Assembly (NCBI RefSeq): GCF_963455295.1
Contig: NZ_OY734020.1
Coordinates: forward strand, 2,232,001 to 2,296,000
From: Candidatus Thiodiazotropha sp. CDECU1
GTDB taxonomy: Bacteria; Pseudomonadota; Gammaproteobacteria; Chromatiales; Chromatiaceae
Length of the DNA stretch: 64,000 bases
Direction: 5' to 3'
The notes beneath the pieces are model-generated. The model did no database searches. It was not told the origin of the DNA and was given only the letters and a program-made list of their open reading frames with translations. The position numbers and the translations under genes were made by a program. Below, one piece after another: positions 1-13,668 of this stretch (position 1 is the first letter of the stretch; every line of letters begins with the position of its first letter).

Positions 1-3000
1 TATTCATACGTAGTGACCTCGCCGTTGCCGTCGGTGATGCTCACGGTTTCGCCATGGCGATTGAATTGGGTGGTGGTGGTGATCCCTTCCGGTGACGTTA
101 CACTCAGGCTGCGTTGGGCGTCGTCATACAGGTAGTGGATCTCCTCTCCCAATCCGTTTCTTTGCACCAGGGTGCGTCCAAAGGCATCGAGTTCGGTGCG
201 TTGCTCCCGACCGATGGGGTCGGTGACCACAATCACGCGGCCGGCCCCTTCGTAGCGGGTGGTGGTTTGGTTGCCCTCGCCGTCTATCTGTTCCACCACA
301 CGGCCGAAGGCATCGTAGCGGACACGTTCGGTTGCTTGTACGCCATAGGCGTCGCGGAGGCTGTCCGTGAGTTGTCCCCGCTTGTTGTATTCGTAGCGGT
401 CGGTGACCACGCGGTCCTCGGTGAGTCCGTTTTCGGCCGTGGCCTGCTCCACAGTACGGCTCTGGGAGCTCAGTTCACCATAGGCGTTATAGGCCCAGCG
501 GGTAACATAGCCCTCCCCGTCTAAGCGTTCCCGTTGCTGACCCAGGCGGTCATAGGCGTATGTGATTTGGCGATCCCGGTTGGCATCTGCCAAGGCTGCG
601 ATCTGGGCCAGTAGCGCCGGTGACGCCAATCCCCCTTGCAGACCGGTGGTGTCGATGCGCTGGGCGTAGAGTATGCTCTCCTCGATTTCACCGAATGGAT
701 TGTAGCGGGCCTCCAATACCTCGCCCATGGCATTGACCGTGTGGGTCAAACGTCCGGCATCGTTATACAGATAGGTGGATGTGTGACCATTGGCGTCGGT
801 GGCGCTCAGGCGCCGTCCCGCCTCGTCGTAGGTGTAGCTCAGCCCGTACTGCTGATAGAGTGTGGTTACCTCGGCATCGCTGAGTCCATCGTGATAGAGA
901 CGGCTGCCCTCGCCGTTGAGTTCGCCGATCAGGCGTCCCTGCAGGTCGTAGCGATAGCGCCGGCTGCGGACCTCGGTGGTATCCCCACCGGCCGCGAGGC
1001 CGTGAGTTTCGTTCACCCGATTATCGACAGCATCATAGCTATACTCGCTGCGATTGCCGCTGACGATGTCCGTCTCGGCGGTAACCCGGTTCAGGGCATC
1101 ATACTCGGCAGCCGCGGTGCGATCCTGTGTCCCGCTGGCACGGGCCTGCAGGGTGGCAAATGTGTCCGCCGCAGGATCGTAATCGCTGATCACGCCGCTA
1201 TAGCGGGTGCTCTGGATCAGGTTGCCCGCAGCATCATAGGTATAACCGGTGAGAAATCCCTGGACGTCCAGGCTACCAATGCGCTGGCCCCGGGCGTTGT
1301 AGAAGTGGTAGTCGCTCTGGTCCGAGTCGCTCGCCGTCGGGGTGATGCTGGTTAACGCCTGGCCGAGATTGTCAGCGCTGACACGACCCGAGGGATCAGC
1401 ATGACGAAGGATCTGGCCTGCGCTCAGCACTCGGTCGAAGACCGCCACTTCGTCGATAAGACCGGTAAACCGGTTACTGGTCGTACCTTCGCCACCAACC
1501 TTCAGGCTGTTATTCTGATCCGATACCGTCATGGTGCCAACAGCCACTTCCACACCGTCGATATAGAGTTGGGTGCCGTCCACCACTCCGGAGTCGAAGG
1601 TCATCGAGATATGGTGCCATTGGCCATCGACCAGGTTGACTCCCGAATTAATGCGAGTACCGCTTGTACCGTTGTAGGCGACCAGTTCATTGTTATAGAG
1701 ATAGAGGCCGTAAGCACCATTCTTCGCTACGATTGCACCGTCACCACTGTAGGTATAACTGGTATTGATCCAAGCCTCCACAGTGCCGCGATCGAGCTGC
1801 AAAGAGGGAGTGTTACCGAGATCTACCAGGGTATTCGTGCCTCCATCAAAGCTGGTTGCACTACCACCACCGCTAACCGCACCGAGTTCGTTCAGGCCCA
1901 CGGCAGTATTGTAGTAGCCGTCAAGGCCGTTGCCGCTCACGTCTGTGGCAACCAAGTCCTCGGTATCGTCAAATTTCCAATAACCCAGTGGGTTATCATC
2001 CATTACCGTATCACTGCGGTAGAGACGACCCACATCCAGGGGTTCCGCCCGGCGGATCTGTTCTACCTGGCGTCCAGCGCCATCGTAACGATATTCGGTC
2101 AGGTAGCTGTCCGCATCAAGTTCGGCACTCAAGCGGCCGTCATCATCGTAGTAGTAACGGGTGGCGCGAAAATCCTCCTGGGAGACCAGGTTGTCCAGAA
2201 CAGCCACTTGGTTCTCAACGCCGCTCTCATGGACCTGAAAGCTACCACTGCCTTGACGGATTACATTGTCCTCGGCATCCCGGTACTCGATACGATAGCT
2301 GTGCTCACCCTGGGCCAGATCATCCAGCACTAATTGATACTGGCTGTTATCGGCAAACAACGGGGAAAAAGCGCCACTATCGATACTGATATAGACTTGC
2401 AGATCCTGCTGGTTCGTTTCCGCAGGCCAGCTTAGTGTGGTCCGTTGCAGCTGAGCTACTTCACCAACACGGGCATAAACGTCTGAGAGATGCCATACGG
2501 TACCGTTAGCAAACCGGATCTCGTCAATGAAATATTTACTGGTTCCCTCATTTTGAAAATAGTTTGTTACTTTCAGACGGTCATCGCTATCAACGAGCTC
2601 TAGGAATAGATCGTTATTGTATCGTCCTACATTGAGTTCTGATGGAGTGATACCTGCAGCGAACTCAATGACATCCACACGATTGGCATTGGTATCGTAG
2701 TTGTACCTGTTATTATCCAAGGTGTCATGACCGAATCCCCGTTCGAAACGATAAGTATCGTTACCCGAGCCTCCATATAGACTGTCATTACCTGCCCCAC
2801 CTTGCAGAATGTCATCGCCATAATAACCATCGAGATAGTCATCCCCACTGCCACCAATGAGGTTATCGTGGCCATCGTTGCCACTAAGGGAATCGTTACC
2901 AACGCCACCTTCCAGTACGTCATCACCCTCATTTCCATTAAGCACGTCATCACCTAGACCTCCTTCCAGGTGATCGTCCCCACCACGACCATATAGTGTG

Positions 3001-6000
3001 TCGTTTTGTTCATCACCCAGCAGATGGTCAATACCGCTTCCTCCTTCTAGGTGATCTCGACCACCGCCACCATGGAGTTCATTACCAACATCATAGCTGT
3101 AGAGGGTGTCATTTGATTCGGTGGACTGCTGTACCCTTAATTTAATGTCATCGGCATTCCAAATTGCACCATCACCAAAGCGGATTTCACTGATTGAATT
3201 TTGTGAGTTATCAGTAGCGTCTGGGATGGCATCGTTATCGAAAAAACCGTTGACCGTTATTCTGTCATCTGTGCCGATAAGGTGCAGATATAGAGCATAA
3301 TTATTGCTGGAAACATGTATATCCTGCTCGGTAATGTCTGGGGCAAATTGAATGATATCCGCCTCATCCACGTTCCTATTGTATTCGGAACTAATAGTGT
3401 CACGACCAAAACCTCGCTCAAAGTAGTAGGTGTCATTGCCGGTTCCGCCATATAATCTGTCATCACCAACACCACCGATTAGTGTGTCATCCCCTTCTTC
3501 ACCACGCAGATAGTCATTACCGGTGCCACCCTCCAGTCGATCGTCTCCTTCATGGCCGTAGAGGGTATCGTTGCCCTCTTCACCAAACACATGATCGATA
3601 CCTGTGTTCCCATACATGGTATCGTCATCGTGTCCCCCATGCAGAGGACCGCCAACCTGGTAACTATAGAGCCTATCGTCGGCCTCAGAGGGTTGTTGCA
3701 CCAATGCCTTGACATCATCGACTGTCCACACAGTACCGTCGGCGAATTGAATCTCATTTACGCCATGGTAACTACGGTCGGTGGGATCCTCGATGGCATC
3801 GTTGTAAAAATAGTTCCAAACAGTCACGCTATCGTTGCTGCCTATCAACTCAAGCACCAGGTTGGTGCTTGATTCCCGATAGGCCCGGATACCCCCGGGA
3901 GAAATTCCATTACCGAAACGGATGATATCGACTCCGATGCCGTTTGGATCGTCTCTGTCACGGTAGATGGTGTCGTGACCGAATCCCCGTTCGAAATGGT
4001 AGATGTCGTTGCCGCCATCACCGTAGAGAGCATCGTTGCCAACACCACCGATCAGGATGTCATCACCCACATCGCCATGGAGGGTGTCATTGCCCGTGCC
4101 CCCCTCCAACTGATCATTGCCCCCGCCGCCATTGAGTCTATCGCTATGGCTATCGCCAAAGAGATGATCGGCGCCGAAACTGCCATAGAGGGTATCGTCG
4201 CCACTACCGCCATGCAGGGCCCCGCCTGTGCCGTAGTTGTAGAGGGTATCGTTGGCCTCGGTGGGTAATTGGGCGCGGGCCTTGACATCATCCAGGGTCC
4301 AAACCGTGCCGCTAGCGAAACGGATTTCGGTCACTGTGTTCTCGTAACTGCTGCCGTCACGCACGCCGTCATTGCGGAAATAGGCATAGATGGTAAGGCT
4401 GTCATTGGTGTCAATCAGCTCCAAAGTCAAGTGATCGCTGGAACTACGATAGACCCGGACTGACTCCTCGCTGATACCGGCGGCGAACTGGACGATATCC
4501 GCCTCTCCCGGATCTGCAATAGATTGATGATTGATGGTGTCCTGGCCGAAACCAGGAGCGAAGTAGTAGATGTCGTTACCCGCCTCACCTCTGAGGGTAT
4601 CGTCACCTAAACCTCCCGTCAGAATGTCCGCTCCTGCACCGCCATAGAGGGAGTCGTTGTCCGCGCCACCTTCTAATGTATCATCACCCCCTTCACCTCG
4701 AAGGGTATCGATAGCATTTCCACCTTGTAGAAGATCGTTTCCATCACCACCGTATAGGGCATCGCGACCACCAAGGCCGACAAGTTGATCGTCCGCAGCA
4801 TAGCCATAAAGGTAATCATTCCCCTCGTTACCAGTGAGAAGGTCGGCCCCATCTGTACCGTCTAGAGTGACTCCCTCTGGGAGCGTTTGTGTTGAAAGTC
4901 TTGCAACGACATCGCTGTAGTTCCAGGCTGTGCCATCATTAAATCGAATCTGGTTTAGTACATAGCGGCTGGTGCCGTTGCTGGAAAAATAGTTTGTGAC
5001 AGTGATTCGGTCGTTGGTGCCGATGAGAGAGACGATCAGATCGTCAGAAGAACCCTCGCTAACCCAAACTTCGGAAGGATCTATGCCCTCGCCAAACTGG
5101 ATGGCGTCTGTACGGGCACTTACTGAGTCGTTTGCACCACCATAGCTGTAATTATTGATAAAATCACGACCGAATCCACGATCGAAGTGGTAGGTATCAC
5201 TACCACTGCCGCCATAATAACCATCGTTACCAGCCCCACCGTTCAGAAAATCATTGCCGCTGTAACCAATGAGGGTATCGTTACCTACTCCCCCCTGTAA
5301 CTGATCCGCCCCATCATTACCCTCAAGACGGTCTGAACCGGAACCACCCTGTAATACGTCATCACCATTAGCGCCAAGCAGCGTATCGTCCCCACCTCCT
5401 CCTTCTAGCAGATCACCAGGTGTATAGGCATACAGGGTGTCATTTTGCCCCGTCGGTTGCTGCACCAGTGTTTTAACAGTAGCAATATCCCATACTGTAC
5501 CATCGGCAAAGCGGATCTCCTCTATGGCGCGGTCTGTGGTAGCCTCGCTTAAGAAATAGTCCTCAACCTCTATCCTGTCGTTGGTGCCACCCAGATAGAT
5601 GTAGAGATTTTGACTAGCGGAAACGCTCCCAAAGCCTCTGCGCACCCAGATGTCTGCTACGTCTATATCCGCCCCGAACTGGATGGCATCAACATTAGTG
5701 TCATTACCGTTTACTATTTTATCCCGCCCAAAACCCCGTTCGAAGTAATATGTATCGCTGCCGTATCCACCGTAGAGTGTATCATCACCAACGTCACCAA
5801 TCAGGGTGTCGTTATCCGATTCGCCATAGAGGTAGTCATCCCCAACACCACCGTACAGCGTGTCGTCTCCAGCATCACCATAGAGCCTGTCGTTTCCTTC
5901 ATCACCCCGTAAATCATCGATGCCGGAAGCACCATTAAGCGTATCTCTTCCTCCCGCACCATGCAGAGTTCCACCGTCACTGTAGGTGTAGAGTACATCC

Positions 6001-9000
6001 CCGTGTCCTGTAGGATCTTGCACCATGGTCTTAACCATTGCGATATCCCATACAGTACCGTCAGCAAAGCGAATCTCATCCACTGCATATTTATCAGTGG
6101 CATCGTTACTGAAATAAGAATCGACCTTTATCCAGTCATTTGTGCCTGTAAGGAATAGATAAAGGTCATATGTGTCGTTGTCGGGGTAGCCGGTTCCACG
6201 CCGCGCCAGAATATCCGAGGTATTGATATCCACACCGAACTCAATAACGTCGGTACGACTTGAGATGGAATCATAACTATAGGAACCATTGTTAATGGTA
6301 TCCCTACCAAAACCCCGCTCGAAATAGTATGTATCGCTACCACTGCCACCATATAGGGTATCGTCACCTGCATTACCAATCAGAGTGTCGTTGTTATATT
6401 CGCCATAGAGGGTGTCGTTGCCCACTCCACCATACAGGGTATCATCGCCATAGTCCCCCCTAAGTGTGTCAGCTCCTTTATCACCCCATAGCTGGTCACT
6501 ACCACTTTCACCGTAGAGAGTATCGTCCCCATCTGCTCCATGCAGAATACCGCCGGTTACGTAAGCATAGAGAACGTCATCGTGTCCCGTGGGATCTTGC
6601 ACTCGTGTTTTAACAGTATCGATATTCCATACAGTGCCATCGGCAAAACGGATTTCGTCCACCGCATATTTTTCAGTAGCGTCACTTCTGAAATAACTGC
6701 TTACTTTTATATTGTCCTCAGTGCCATTAAGGTAGAGATAGAGATCATCGCCATCCCTAATCGTCAGGATGTCCGACGAAACAATGCCTGCTCCAAACTC
6801 TATCGCATCGGTTCTGCTTGAGACTGCATCATAACTATACGTGCCATTATTAATGGTATCCTGTCCGAATCCCCGTTCGAAATAGTAAATATCGCTGCCA
6901 TTCCCACCATACAGGGTGTCATTGCCTTCATCGCCAATCAGGGTGTCGTTACCTGCATCGCCACGAAGAGTGTCGTTGCTCCTACCACCATGGAGCGTGT
7001 CATCATCATTCCCCCCATATAGGGTGTCACCACCAACGCCACCAAAGAGTTCATCATTGCCGGCTTCGCCGTGCAGGGTGTCATTGCCCCGCTCACCGCT
7101 GAGCAGGTCGTCCCCCGCCTGCCCATAAAGGGTATCTGTATCATCACCACCATAGAGGGCATCGTTACCTTCCTGGCCATAGAGTGTGTCATTACCACCT
7201 TCACCCCGGATTAGGTTGTCCTCGCCAACATAGCCACGTAACTGATCATCGAATTCAGTGGATTCCAACACCATCGATTTGATATCGTCGACACTCCAGC
7301 GAGTCCCATCGTTAAAGCGGATCTCTTCTATGACGTATGAATGAGTGTTGGCGGAATTGACTATGGCGTCATCTGTGAAAAAGTTATAAACGGTGATGGC
7401 ATTGTCTGTACCAATAAGCTCTAATACCAGGCTATTGTAACCGCTTGACGGGCGATAGACCCTGATATCCCCGACAACAATATCCGCACCGAACTCGATG
7501 ACATCGATACCACCCGAACTGCCGTCGTTGTTGTAGATGGTGTCCCGGCCAAATCCCAAATCGAAACGATAGACATCGCTACCCGCCTCTCCATAAAGGG
7601 TATCGTCACCGCTACCACCGGTCAGGATGTCGTCATCATCTCCTCCATAGAGTCTATCGTTACCCACACCGCCGATCAGTTGATCGTTACCCGCATGGCC
7701 ATAGAGGTCATCGCTCCCCGTACCACCGTCCAATTGATCATTGCCTTCGTTGCCAAGAAGATCATCGACACCAGCCCCTCCGAGCAGATGATCATTTCCT
7801 GCAGCGCCAGTTAGTGTATCGTTACCCTCCGCACCATCCAGAGTATCGCCTGAGGCATAAGCATACAGATTATCGTGACTCGGTGAGGCCTGCTGGACAA
7901 GAAGCTTAACTGTTTCGACATCCCAAACAGTGGAATCCGCAAAACGGATCTCGTCAATTACATATCCGCCAGCGGTTTCCTGGTAAAAATAGGAGCTGAC
8001 AGTAACATGGTCGTCCGTGCCAATCAGTTGCAAAATCAAATTGTTTGAATTACGAGTGGCCCGTATTTCACTTGCAGCGATATCTGAGCCAAATTCTATG
8101 ACATCGATACGGCCTGGACTTGTGTCATTATTCTGGACAGTATCCTGACCAAATCCTCTTTCAAAATGATAGGTATCGTTACCAGCATCACCCTGGAGCC
8201 AGTCGTTCCCGCTCCCTCCCTCCAGGAAATCCGATCCTGCACCGCCATAAAGGTGGTCACTCCCGGCGCCACCTTGGATAGTATCGTCTCCGTTCTCACC
8301 CCATAGGTTGTCCACGCCACCGTTACCAGATAGCTGATCATTTTCATCATGGCCGTGCAGAGTGTCGTCACCCTCGCCCCCCATGAGTATGTTTGCAGTG
8401 GCGTCGCCATCGATGGTCTGTCCTGTCGGTGGTACCATGCTTGGCAGTAGAGCTGTAACATCGGCATAGCTCCATGCAGTACCATCGGCAAAGCGAAGCT
8501 CATCTAATACATACCGACTGGTACCGCTGCTGCGAAAATAGTCACGTATGATCAAGCGGTCATCTGAGCCAAGTAAGTCGACCTGTAGATCATCATTGCT
8601 CAACTGTTGCAGAAAGACATCAGTTGTAGCTATGTCGGCTGAAAATTCGACCACATCGGTACGACTACTGTTGGAATCGTAGTTTTGATAGTTGTTGTCG
8701 ATGGTATCCTGACCAAATCCTCGGCCAAAATAATAGGTATCATCACCTCTTCCACCATAGAGCGTATCCGTTCCACTGCCACCCTCGAGATGGTCATCAC
8801 CCGTGTCTCCATAAAGGAAATCATTACCCGCGCCACCGATGAGCGTGTCGTTTCCGGCATAACCGTAGAGATGGTCTGCGCCATCATTGCCAGAAAGCTG
8901 GTCATCCGACGAACTGCCATATAAAGTGTCATCTCCTCCCAGACCACTTAAGGTGCTGGCCTGGTTGTAAGCGTAGATCGTATCGTCGATTTCACTTGGC

Positions 9001-12000
9001 TGTTGCGCCAGAAGCTTGATGGTGTCGATATCCCAGACCGTACCGTCCTGAAAGCGAATCTCATCGATTACGTATCTGCTGGTGGCGTTAGAACGAAAAT
9101 AGTAGCGGATAGTAATCGTGTCATCGCTGTCATTCAGGAAAAGGATAAGATTGTCTGATGAACGGTAGAGAGACACCTGGTCGGCAGTGATATCGGCACC
9201 GAATTGGATTACATCCGTACGATTGCTGTTGCTGTCATAATTCTGGGAGTTGTTGTCTATGGTATCCTGACCGAAACCCCGTTCGAAGTGGTAGGTATCG
9301 TCTCCACTGCCACCATATAAATTATCTGAACCAGACCCACCTTCCAGATAATCATCGCCATAATATCCATACAACCTATCGTCGCCAGCCCCCCCATGAA
9401 GGCTGTCATCATCATATCCACCACTTATATAATCATCACCAACACCGCCAAACAGCTGATCAAGTCCAGCGTCGCCGTAGAGATAATCTCCTCCAGCCTC
9501 TCCTCTGATAAGATCATCCCCTCCTCGTCCATAAATTGTGTCATTACCGACAACGCCTGTAAGGGTATCGGCAACCTCTGTCCCATCCTGGCGAAGGTTG
9601 CCTTGAGATACATTACGGCTCTCGTTTGTGATGGTGATATCTAATTCCAATGTCCCCGTGGCATTAGCATCAACAACCTCTGTCCCGGTGAGACGGGACA
9701 GACCATCATACTGATTGAGGGTAACGTTCCCTTCCGCATCTATGGATTGAACTATGCGCCCCGCTGCATCGTAGACATTGGCGGTGATACGATCATTCGG
9801 ACTGGACTGGGGACGGATGGCACCTAATGTGATGTCGGCCGGAGAGCCGTCCGGGTTCAATAATCCAGCGATCTCCGTGTCGGTCAGCAGGGTGGCATAA
9901 CCGATGGTACTGATCACCTGGTCGTTATCGTCATAGAGGTACTCAGTCAGCGCTCCGCTGGTATCGATGGCGGCGATCTGGCGGCCTGCCTCGTCATACA
10001 ACATGTGGGTTTTGCGGCCGGTAGGATCAGTGGTGACTCTCAACTGCCCTGCGGCATCGTACTGGTAGGTTGTGGTGCCCAGGGGGGTGGCATCCGAAGA
10101 ACTCTGCTGTTCACTGATCAGCAGTCCCCGGGTGTCGAAAACCTGGGTTGTGGACAGGCCATTGGCGATATGGGTGATCACCCGACTGCCGGCATCATCG
10201 TACTGGGATAGCGTTGCCTGCCCGAGCGCATCGGTGGTGCTATACAAACGCCCCAACCCATCATAGAGGTAGTGGGTGGTATAGTCGTTTGGTTCCGAAG
10301 AGGCCTCACCGCGCGGATCAATACGCGTGAGCAGCTGGCCGGCCTGATCATAAACATAGCGTGTCGTGGATGCTGTTCCGGCAACACCGGCTCCATTGTT
10401 GTCCACCGCTGCAAAGTCTGTAACCAGGCTCAGATTACCCCGAACATCGTAGGTATAATCCGTGCGTTGGATCTGACCGAAATTCTGTCCCCCCCGCCAG
10501 CTCAGCAGATCTGCTTCGCTCAGGGTGTCACTGGGTGTCAATGCACCAACAGCATAACGTCCTTCGAGAAACTGGAATGAAGCGGTCCGCAGGCCCACAC
10601 TGTTGTAGCGGTGCTCTTCAACCCGGCCTTCAGCACTAACGATGAATCGCAGGTGGTTTTCGATGTCGTAGACATAACGTGTAACCAGCGGATCCCCAGC
10701 GGTCTCCGTTCCGTCACCATCCGGATCCGGCGTCAGGTAGGCTATTTCGTTGAGCAGCAGGCCCTCTGCGCTGTATCGATACTCAATCGTATTGCCTTTT
10801 GCATCGCGCTGTGAAAGCACACGCCCATTCTCATCATAGGCATAGACAGTAACATGGCCGTTTCCATCGGTGGTCGATGTGAGATTTCCCGACTCGTCAT
10901 AACTATAGAAACTGGATATTCGCTCTCCCTCCACTGATGGAGAACGTACCTCGGAAATTAAATTAGCCTCAAAGATGTAGCTGGTGATATGTCCAAGAGG
11001 GTCTTCTACATCTGTTTGTCCATTGACAGCAGTCTCGGAAGTCACTTCATAACTGAGCGTGTCAGGTACCGGCAGCTCTTGCCCTGCTGCTAAAGTTCCC
11101 CACCCGGTAAAATAGGATTCAAGTGTCCCTCCTGCCCTGGCATCTCCATAAACCGTTAATGCAATGCTCTCCCAAGTATCGCCCGCCTGCACGACATAGA
11201 GAGGAATCGGCTCATACGGATCCACTATGGTGAGCACATCCGGATTGGCTGTGGCAGTCAATGTTTGTGTGCCACCACCCTGGCCGGTGTAAGTAAAGGT
11301 GGTAATCCCACCGTTCTGAGCAATGGTTTCCAGGCGCCCAGCTGCATCATAGGTGAACGATACAGCAACGCTATCGGCATGGGTGATAGACGCAACTCGT
11401 GTGCTGTCCCCATCGTATGTATATTGAGTTATTGCAATATAGCCGTCCGCTACAGAGTTATCCTCAGGACTCAGATCGACTTCTACTTCGCTCAGGCGAT
11501 TCAGTGCATCATAGCGATAGCGCACCCGACTCTGTTCCTGCCCATCGGATACTGTGCGTATCTGGGTCAGGTTCGTGCCGCTGTAGTCGAAATAGGTGGT
11601 TTGACCCGATGCATCCGTTATCTCTGTAATCAGAGCACCGGTGTAGGTATAGGTTAAGAGATTGCCATCGGCGTCACGCTGTTCGATGATCTGCCCATTA
11701 GCATTAAAACGCTCCTCCACCCCGGGTGTTCCATCAGTCCAGCGCCAAATTCCCGCGGAAGCATCGTAACTCAGGGTGTCGTGAGCCCCTTCGCCTGCCG
11801 TGCTGACGTAGAGTCCCTGGGTTGCGTCATACGTGAATGTAATTTCAGCACCGTCATCGTAGACCTTGATAATGCTCGAACCTACCGTATTGACGGTGCC
11901 TGTCAGGTCGTAGAGCCGCTGATATACGTTTAGCCGCCAGTTGTCTCCATTAGCATCGTCGAAGCGTCCAAGGCTGTTGTATGTCCGCACCAGCCCCAAG

Positions 12001-12185
12001 TCCAAACCCTGGCTTGTGAGAAATTCATCTCGACGCTGAACAACCAGATTCCCTGTCGTGGCGTTGACATATATCCGGTCACTCTGGCCGTTACGTCCAA
12101 TCCATCCATCGCTACCAATCGATCCAAAACGTCCCAGTGAACCGTTGTAGATTCCCAGGTTCTCACCACCGATGATTCCGACCAT
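1..12185 (-). CDS. Giant RTX / YD-repeat (RHS-type) protein with LysM-like and LamG-like domains; 3' end off the window
   Basis: The frame is open from ATG 12185 to the left edge: at least 4061 codons with no stop. A Shine-Dalgarno-like AGGAA lies just upstream. Order seen: N-terminal RHS-type entry ([12 protein letters not shown], residues about 45-60); YD repeats to about residue 850; inside them a LysM-like segment ([13 protein letters not shown], about 325-370); twelve RTX modules (about 860-3230) made of GGxGxDxLxG nonapeptides, each closed by a GFGQDTI stretch and an [10 protein letters not shown]-type HCBP-related domain; YD repeats again from about 3340; a LamG/concanavalin-like domain (about 3395-3595, starting YWKFDD); then YD repeats to the edge. 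There is no Sec signal peptide. The family is typically secreted and calcium-folded, with variable C-terminal effector tips. Toxin or adhesin is inference, because the C-terminus is missing. No type I exporter is in view. Confidence 0.93.
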   Translation of the reverse strand, partial: MVGIIGGENLGIYNGSLGRFGSIGSDGWIGRNGQSDRIYVNATTGNLVVQRRDEFLTSQGLDLGLVRTYNSLGRFDDANGDNWRLNVYQRLYDLTGTVNTVGSSIIKVYDDGAEITFTYDATQGLYVSTAGEGAHDTLSYDASAGIWRWTDGTPGVEERFNANGQIIEQRDADGNLLTYTYTGALITEITDASGQTTYFDYSGTNLTQIRTVSDGQEQSRVRYRYDALNRLSEVEVDLSPEDNSVADGYIAITQYTYDGDSTRVASITHADSVAVSFTYDAAGRLETIAQNGGITTFTYTGQGGGTQTLTATANPDVLTIVDPYEPIPLYVVQAGDTWESIALTVYGDARAGGTLESYFTGWGTLAAGQELPVPDTLSYEVTSETAVNGQTDVEDPLGHITSYIFEANLISEVRSPSVEGERISSFYSYDESGNLTSTTDGNGHVTVYAYDENGRVLSQRDAKGNTIEYRYSAEGLLLNEIAYLTPDPDGDGTETAGDPLVTRYVYDIENHLRFIVSAEGRVEEHRYNSVGLRTASFQFLEGRYAVGALTPSDTLSEADLLSWRGGQNFGQIQRTDYTYDVRGNLSLVTDFAAVDNNGAGVAGTASTTRYVYDQAGQLLTRIDPRGEASSEPNDYTTHYLYDGLGRLYSTTDALGQATLSQYDDAGSRVITHIANGLSTTQVFDTRGLLISEQQSSSDATPLGTTTYQYDAAGQLRVTTDPTGRKTHMLYDEAGRQIAAIDTSGALTEYLYDDNDQVISTIGYATLLTDTEIAGLLNPDGSPADITLGAIRPQSSPNDRITANVYDAAGRIVQSIDAEGNVTLNQYDGLSRLTGTEVVDANATGTLELDITITNESRNVSQGNLRQDGTEVADTLTGVVGNDTIYGRGGDDLIRGEAGGDYLYGDAGLDQLFGGVGDDYISGGYDDDSLHGGAGDDRLYGYYGDDYLEGGSGSDNLYGGSGDDTYHFERGFGQDTIDNNSQNYDSNSNRTDVIQFGADITADQVSLYRSSDNLILFLNDSDDTITIRYYFRSNATSRYVIDEIRFQDGTVWDIDTIKLLAQQPSEIDDTIYAYNQASTLSGLGGDDTLYGSSSDDQLSGNDGADHLYGYAGNDTLIGGAGNDFLYGDTGDDHLEGGSGTDTLYGGRGDDTYYFGRGFGQDTIDNNYQNYDSNSSRTDVVEFSADIATTDVFLQQLSNDDLQVDLLGSDDRLIIRDYFRSSGTSRYVLDELRFADGTAWSYADVTALLPSMVPPTGQTIDGDATANILMGGEGDDTLHGHDENDQLSGNGGVDNLWGENGDDTIQGGAGSDHLYGGAGSDFLEGGSGNDWLQGDAGNDTYHFERGFGQDTVQNNDTSPGRIDVIEFGSDIAASEIRATRNSNNLILQLIGTDDHVTVSSYFYQETAGGYVIDEIRFADSTVWDVETVKLLVQQASPSHDNLYAYASGDTLDGAEGNDTLTGAAGNDHLLGGAGVDDLLGNEGNDQLDGGTGSDDLYGHAGNDQLIGGVGNDRLYGGDDDDILTGGSGDDTLYGEAGSDVYRFDLGFGRDTIYNNDGSSGGIDVIEFGADIVVGDIRVYRPSSGYNSLVLELIGTDNAITVYNFFTDDAIVNSANTHSYVIEEIRFNDGTRWSVDDIKSMVLESTEFDDQLRGYVGEDNLIRGEGGNDTLYGQEGNDALYGGDDTDTLYGQAGDDLLSGERGNDTLHGEAGNDELFGGVGGDTLYGGNDDDTLHGGRSNDTLRGDAGNDTLIGDEGNDTLYGGNGSDIYYFERGFGQDTINNGTYSYDAVSSRTDAIEFGAGIVSSDILTIRDGDDLYLYLNGTEDNIKVSSYFRSDATEKYAVDEIRFADGTVWNIDTVKTRVQDPTGHDDVLYAYVTGGILHGADGDDTLYGESGSDQLWGDKGADTLRGDYGDDTLYGGVGNDTLYGEYNNDTLIGNAGDDTLYGGSGSDTYYFERGFGRDTINNGSYSYDSISSRTDVIEFGVDINTSDILARRGTGYPDNDTYDLYLFLTGTNDWIKVDSYFSNDATDKYAVDEIRFADGTVWDIAMVKTMVQDPTGHGDVLYTYSDGGTLHGAGGRDTLNGASGIDDLRGDEGNDRLYGDAGDDTLYGGVGDDYLYGESDNDTLIGDVGDDTLYGGYGSDTYYFERGFGRDKIVNGNDTNVDAIQFGADIDVADIWVRRGFGSVSASQNLYIYLGGTNDRIEVEDYFLSEATTDRAIEEIRFADGTVWDIATVKTLVQQPTGQNDTLYAYTPGDLLEGGGGDDTLLGANGDDVLQGGSGSDRLEGNDGADQLQGGVGNDTLIGYSGNDFLNGGAGNDGYYGGSGSDTYHFDRGFGRDFINNYSYGGANDSVSARTDAIQFGEGIDPSEVWVSEGSSDDLIVSLIGTNDRITVTNYFSSNGTSRYVLNQIRFNDGTAWNYSDVVARLSTQTLPEGVTLDGTDGADLLTGNEGNDYLYGYAADDQLVGLGGRDALYGGDGNDLLQGGNAIDTLRGEGGDDTLEGGADNDSLYGGAGADILTGGLGDDTLRGEAGNDIYYFAPGFGQDTINHQSIADPGEADIVQFAAGISEESVRVYRSSSDHLTLELIDTNDSLTIYAYFRNDGVRDGSSYENTVTEIRFASGTVWTLDDVKARAQLPTEANDTLYNYGTGGALHGGSGDDTLYGSFGADHLFGDSHSDRLNGGGGNDQLEGGTGNDTLHGDVGDDILIGGVGNDALYGDGGNDIYHFERGFGHDTIYRDRDDPNGIGVDIIRFGNGISPGGIRAYRESSTNLVLELIGSNDSVTVWNYFYNDAIEDPTDRSYHGVNEIQFADGTVWTVDDVKALVQQPSEADDRLYSYQVGGPLHGGHDDDTMYGNTGIDHVFGEEGNDTLYGHEGDDRLEGGTGNDYLRGEEGDDTLIGGVGDDRLYGGTGNDTYYFERGFGRDTISSEYNRNVDEADIIQFAPDITEQDIHVSSNNYALYLHLIGTDDRITVNGFFDNDAIPDATDNSQNSISEIRFGDGAIWNADDIKLRVQQSTESNDTLYSYDVGNELHGGGGRDHLEGGSGIDHLLGDEQNDTLYGRGGDDHLEGGLGDDVLNGNEGDDVLEGGVGNDSLSGNDGHDNLIGGSGDDYLDGYYGDDILQGGAGNDSLYGGSGNDTYRFERGFGHDTLDNNRYNYDTNANRVDVIEFAAGITPSELNVGRYNNDLFLELVDSDDRLKVTNYFQNEGTSKYFIDEIRFANGTVWHLSDVYARVGEVAQLQRTTLSWPAETNQQDLQVYISIDSGAFSPLFADNSQYQLVLDDLAQGEHSYRIEYRDAEDNVIRQGSGSFQVHESGVENQVAVLDNLVSQEDFRATRYYYDDDGRLSAELDADSYLTEYRYDGAGRQVEQIRRAEPLDVGRLYRSDTVMDDNPLGYWKFDDTEDLVATDVSGNGLDGYYNTAVGLNELGAVSGGGSATSFDGGTNTLVDLGNTPSLQLDRGTVEAWINTSYTYSGDGAIVAKNGAYGLYLYNNELVAYNGTSGTRINSGVNLVDGQWHHISMTFDSGVVDGTQLYIDGVEVAVGTMTVSDQNNSLKVGGEGTTSNRFTGLIDEVAVFDRVLSAGQILRHADPSGRVSADNLGQALTSITPTASDSDQSDYHFYNARGQRIGSLDVQGFLTGYTYDAAGNLIQSTRYSGVISDYDPAADTFATLQARASGTQDRTAAAEYDALNRVTAETDIVSGNRSEYSYDAVDNRVNETHGLAAGGDTTEVRSRRYRYDLQGRLIGELNGEGSRLYHDGLSDAEVTTLYQQYGLSYTYDEAGRRLSATDANGHTSTYLYNDAGRLTHTVNAMGEVLEARYNPFGEIEESILYAQRIDTTGLQGGLASPALLAQIAALADANRDRQITYAYDRLGQQRERLDGEGYVTRWAYNAYGELSSQSRTVEQATAENGLTEDRVVTDRYEYNKRGQLTDSLRDAYGVQATERVRYDAFGRVVEQIDGEGNQTTTRYEGAGRVIVVTDPIGREQRTELDAFGRTLVQRNGLGEEIHYLYDDAQRSLSVTSPEGITTTTQFNRHGETVSITDGNGEVTTYE
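2480..9620 (-). repeat. Twelve tandem RTX modules inside the giant gene
   Basis: A unit of roughly 560-640 bp recurs twelve times. Each unit encodes a run of RTX nonapeptides, a GFG(Q/R/H)DT(I/V) stretch, a beta-rich segment with a D(D/N)x(I/L)T core, and a closing (G/S)T(V/A/R)W-type motif. The closing motifs fall near 9030, 8470, 7925, 7290, 6630, 6050, 5490, 4910, 4300, 3730, 3150 and 2490. The copies differ in sequence, so the expansion is not recent, although modules 5-7 (about 5490-6630) are visibly closer to each other. This is coding repeat, not a separate mobile element. Confidence 0.88.
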
Positions 12186-12429
12186 TTCCGTTCCTAATGA
12201 GTTGTTTTTTCCAAAATATCAATAGCTTCTTGAAGTTATCGCTCAAGAATCCAAATAGAGGTGCTCAACTATATCTATCCAGATATGTACAAATATGTTT
12301 AGGGCGGGATAGGAATTATATTCTTACGGTCCCTGACTCTTTGAAAGCTCTGCCCAGCTTCAGTTAGTTGTGATATATTCGCTGCCCAAATGGACAGTTA
12401 TTGGTTAGAAAAATCAAGGAGCCGCCGGT
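12186..12429. promoter_or_regulatory. Divergent intergenic region between the giant gene and the TPR cluster
   Basis: These 244 bp separate two outward-facing transcription units and must hold both promoters. The stretch is AT-rich. A good Shine-Dalgarno AAGGAG at 12416-12421 sits 8 bases before the ATG at 12430. I see no clear operator or terminator. Confidence 0.5.
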
Positions 12430-13626
12430 ATGTCCGTCGAACTTGAACGGGCGCGTAAACTGGAGAATTTCCTCGCTCAGGATCCAGCAAATACCCACCT
12501 GTTGAACGATATAGCAACCACTTATCAGGCTGCCGGGGAATGCGCCAAGTCAATCGAGTACTTCGAGAGGCTCAGGAACCTGACAGGAGATGATCCGGAT
12601 TTACTCAACCGTCTCGGCGCCCTTTATCTCTCACTTGACCGCGGAGAGGAAGCTATCGCTGCATTACGAAGGGCAATAGCTTTAGCGCCTGACGAATCCA
12701 ATCTTCTGTTTAATCTCGGGTACGCACATTTTGCGCTCGAACAAACCGAGTCTGCGAGGGATATATTCGAAAATCTAACAGACCAGCACCCGAATGAGCC
12801 GCGCTATCTTTACTATCTCGCGCTTACCCATGATGAGTTAGGTAACGCCGAAGCTTCGATAAGATGCCTTGATAAGGTCCTCGTGCTTGATGAGAACCAT
12901 TTAGGTGGCCAGTATTTTCACGCTCTGAATGACTTTCAATCAGGAAAGCTAAATAAAGCTCAAGAACGTACGGAACGCATTCTAGCGCGTCATCCAAACG
13001 ACATTGATACACTGCACCTTCAGGCAGAGATTGCCCTATTGGACTTCAATCCCGATCTGGCCCTAACCAGACTGCGTAACGCCGAATCTATCGAACCGAA
13101 TCTGTCTCGAACATACCTGTTGAAAGGGCAAACCCTGTTAATATTGCAACGCGTCAAGCAGGCTCGAGAGGCATTCGAAAGAGCCGCAGATTTAGAAACA
13201 ACGTCTTCATACGCCTATGTTGGCTTAGGATGGACGGCATTATTATCTAAGGAATACGCATTAGCGGAAGAGGCCTTTAAACAGGCAGTCACCAACGAAC
13301 CCAACGAAGCTGATGGTTATGTTGGTATGGCATCGCTGGCACTGTCAAATGAATCGCCGGAAGAAGCGAAACAACAGGTACAAAAGGCACTGCAAGTCGA
13401 TCCAGAGAATGTTACCGCCCTCCTTATACAAGAGAGTATCGGCGCTGCAAGAAATGGAGATCAGGTGACTGATTCAACGATCCACGAACTGTTAACAAAC
13501 AGAAGGTTATCCCCTTTTGGTTGGAGTATGAGAGATATAAAAGTAAAATTCGAGGCATCTACAGCCGGTAAAACTGTGATCAACAAACATCTTCGTTTGG
13601 CACGAATGAGAAAATCAGGTGGATGA
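12430..13626 (+). CDS. TPR-repeat protein
   Basis: 398 residues, almost entirely tetratricopeptide repeats: successive 34-residue helix pairs with the W/L-G-A-Y-F-A-P pattern (GDDPDLLNRLGALYLSLDRG, APDESNLLFNLGYAHFALEQ and so on), at least eight units from about residue 15 to 345. There is no signal peptide or membrane segment, so it is probably a cytoplasmic scaffold. The last 50 residues are basic and not TPR-like. The start is fixed by AAGGAG eight bases upstream. It heads a four-gene plus-strand cluster transcribed away from the giant RTX/YD gene. A chaperone or assembly role for that protein is a guess from position only. Confidence 0.85.
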   Translation: MSVELERARKLENFLAQDPANTHLLNDIATTYQAAGECAKSIEYFERLRNLTGDDPDLLNRLGALYLSLDRGEEAIAALRRAIALAPDESNLLFNLGYAHFALEQTESARDIFENLTDQHPNEPRYLYYLALTHDELGNAEASIRCLDKVLVLDENHLGGQYFHALNDFQSGKLNKAQERTERILARHPNDIDTLHLQAEIALLDFNPDLALTRLRNAESIEPNLSRTYLLKGQTLLILQRVKQAREAFERAADLETTSSYAYVGLGWTALLSKEYALAEEAFKQAVTNEPNEADGYVGMASLALSNESPEEAKQQVQKALQVDPENVTALLIQESIGAARNGDQVTDSTIHELLTNRRLSPFGWSMRDIKVKFEASTAGKTVINKHLRLARMRKSGG

Positions 13627-13668
13627 ACTAATCTGCGAACTTTAAAGATAATGGAGAAAGAAGCAACG

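Noticed and set aside
1401-2333. Plus-strand 310-codon open frame
   Set aside because: Antisense to the giant YD/RTX gene; it follows the repeat periodicity and encodes no known fold.
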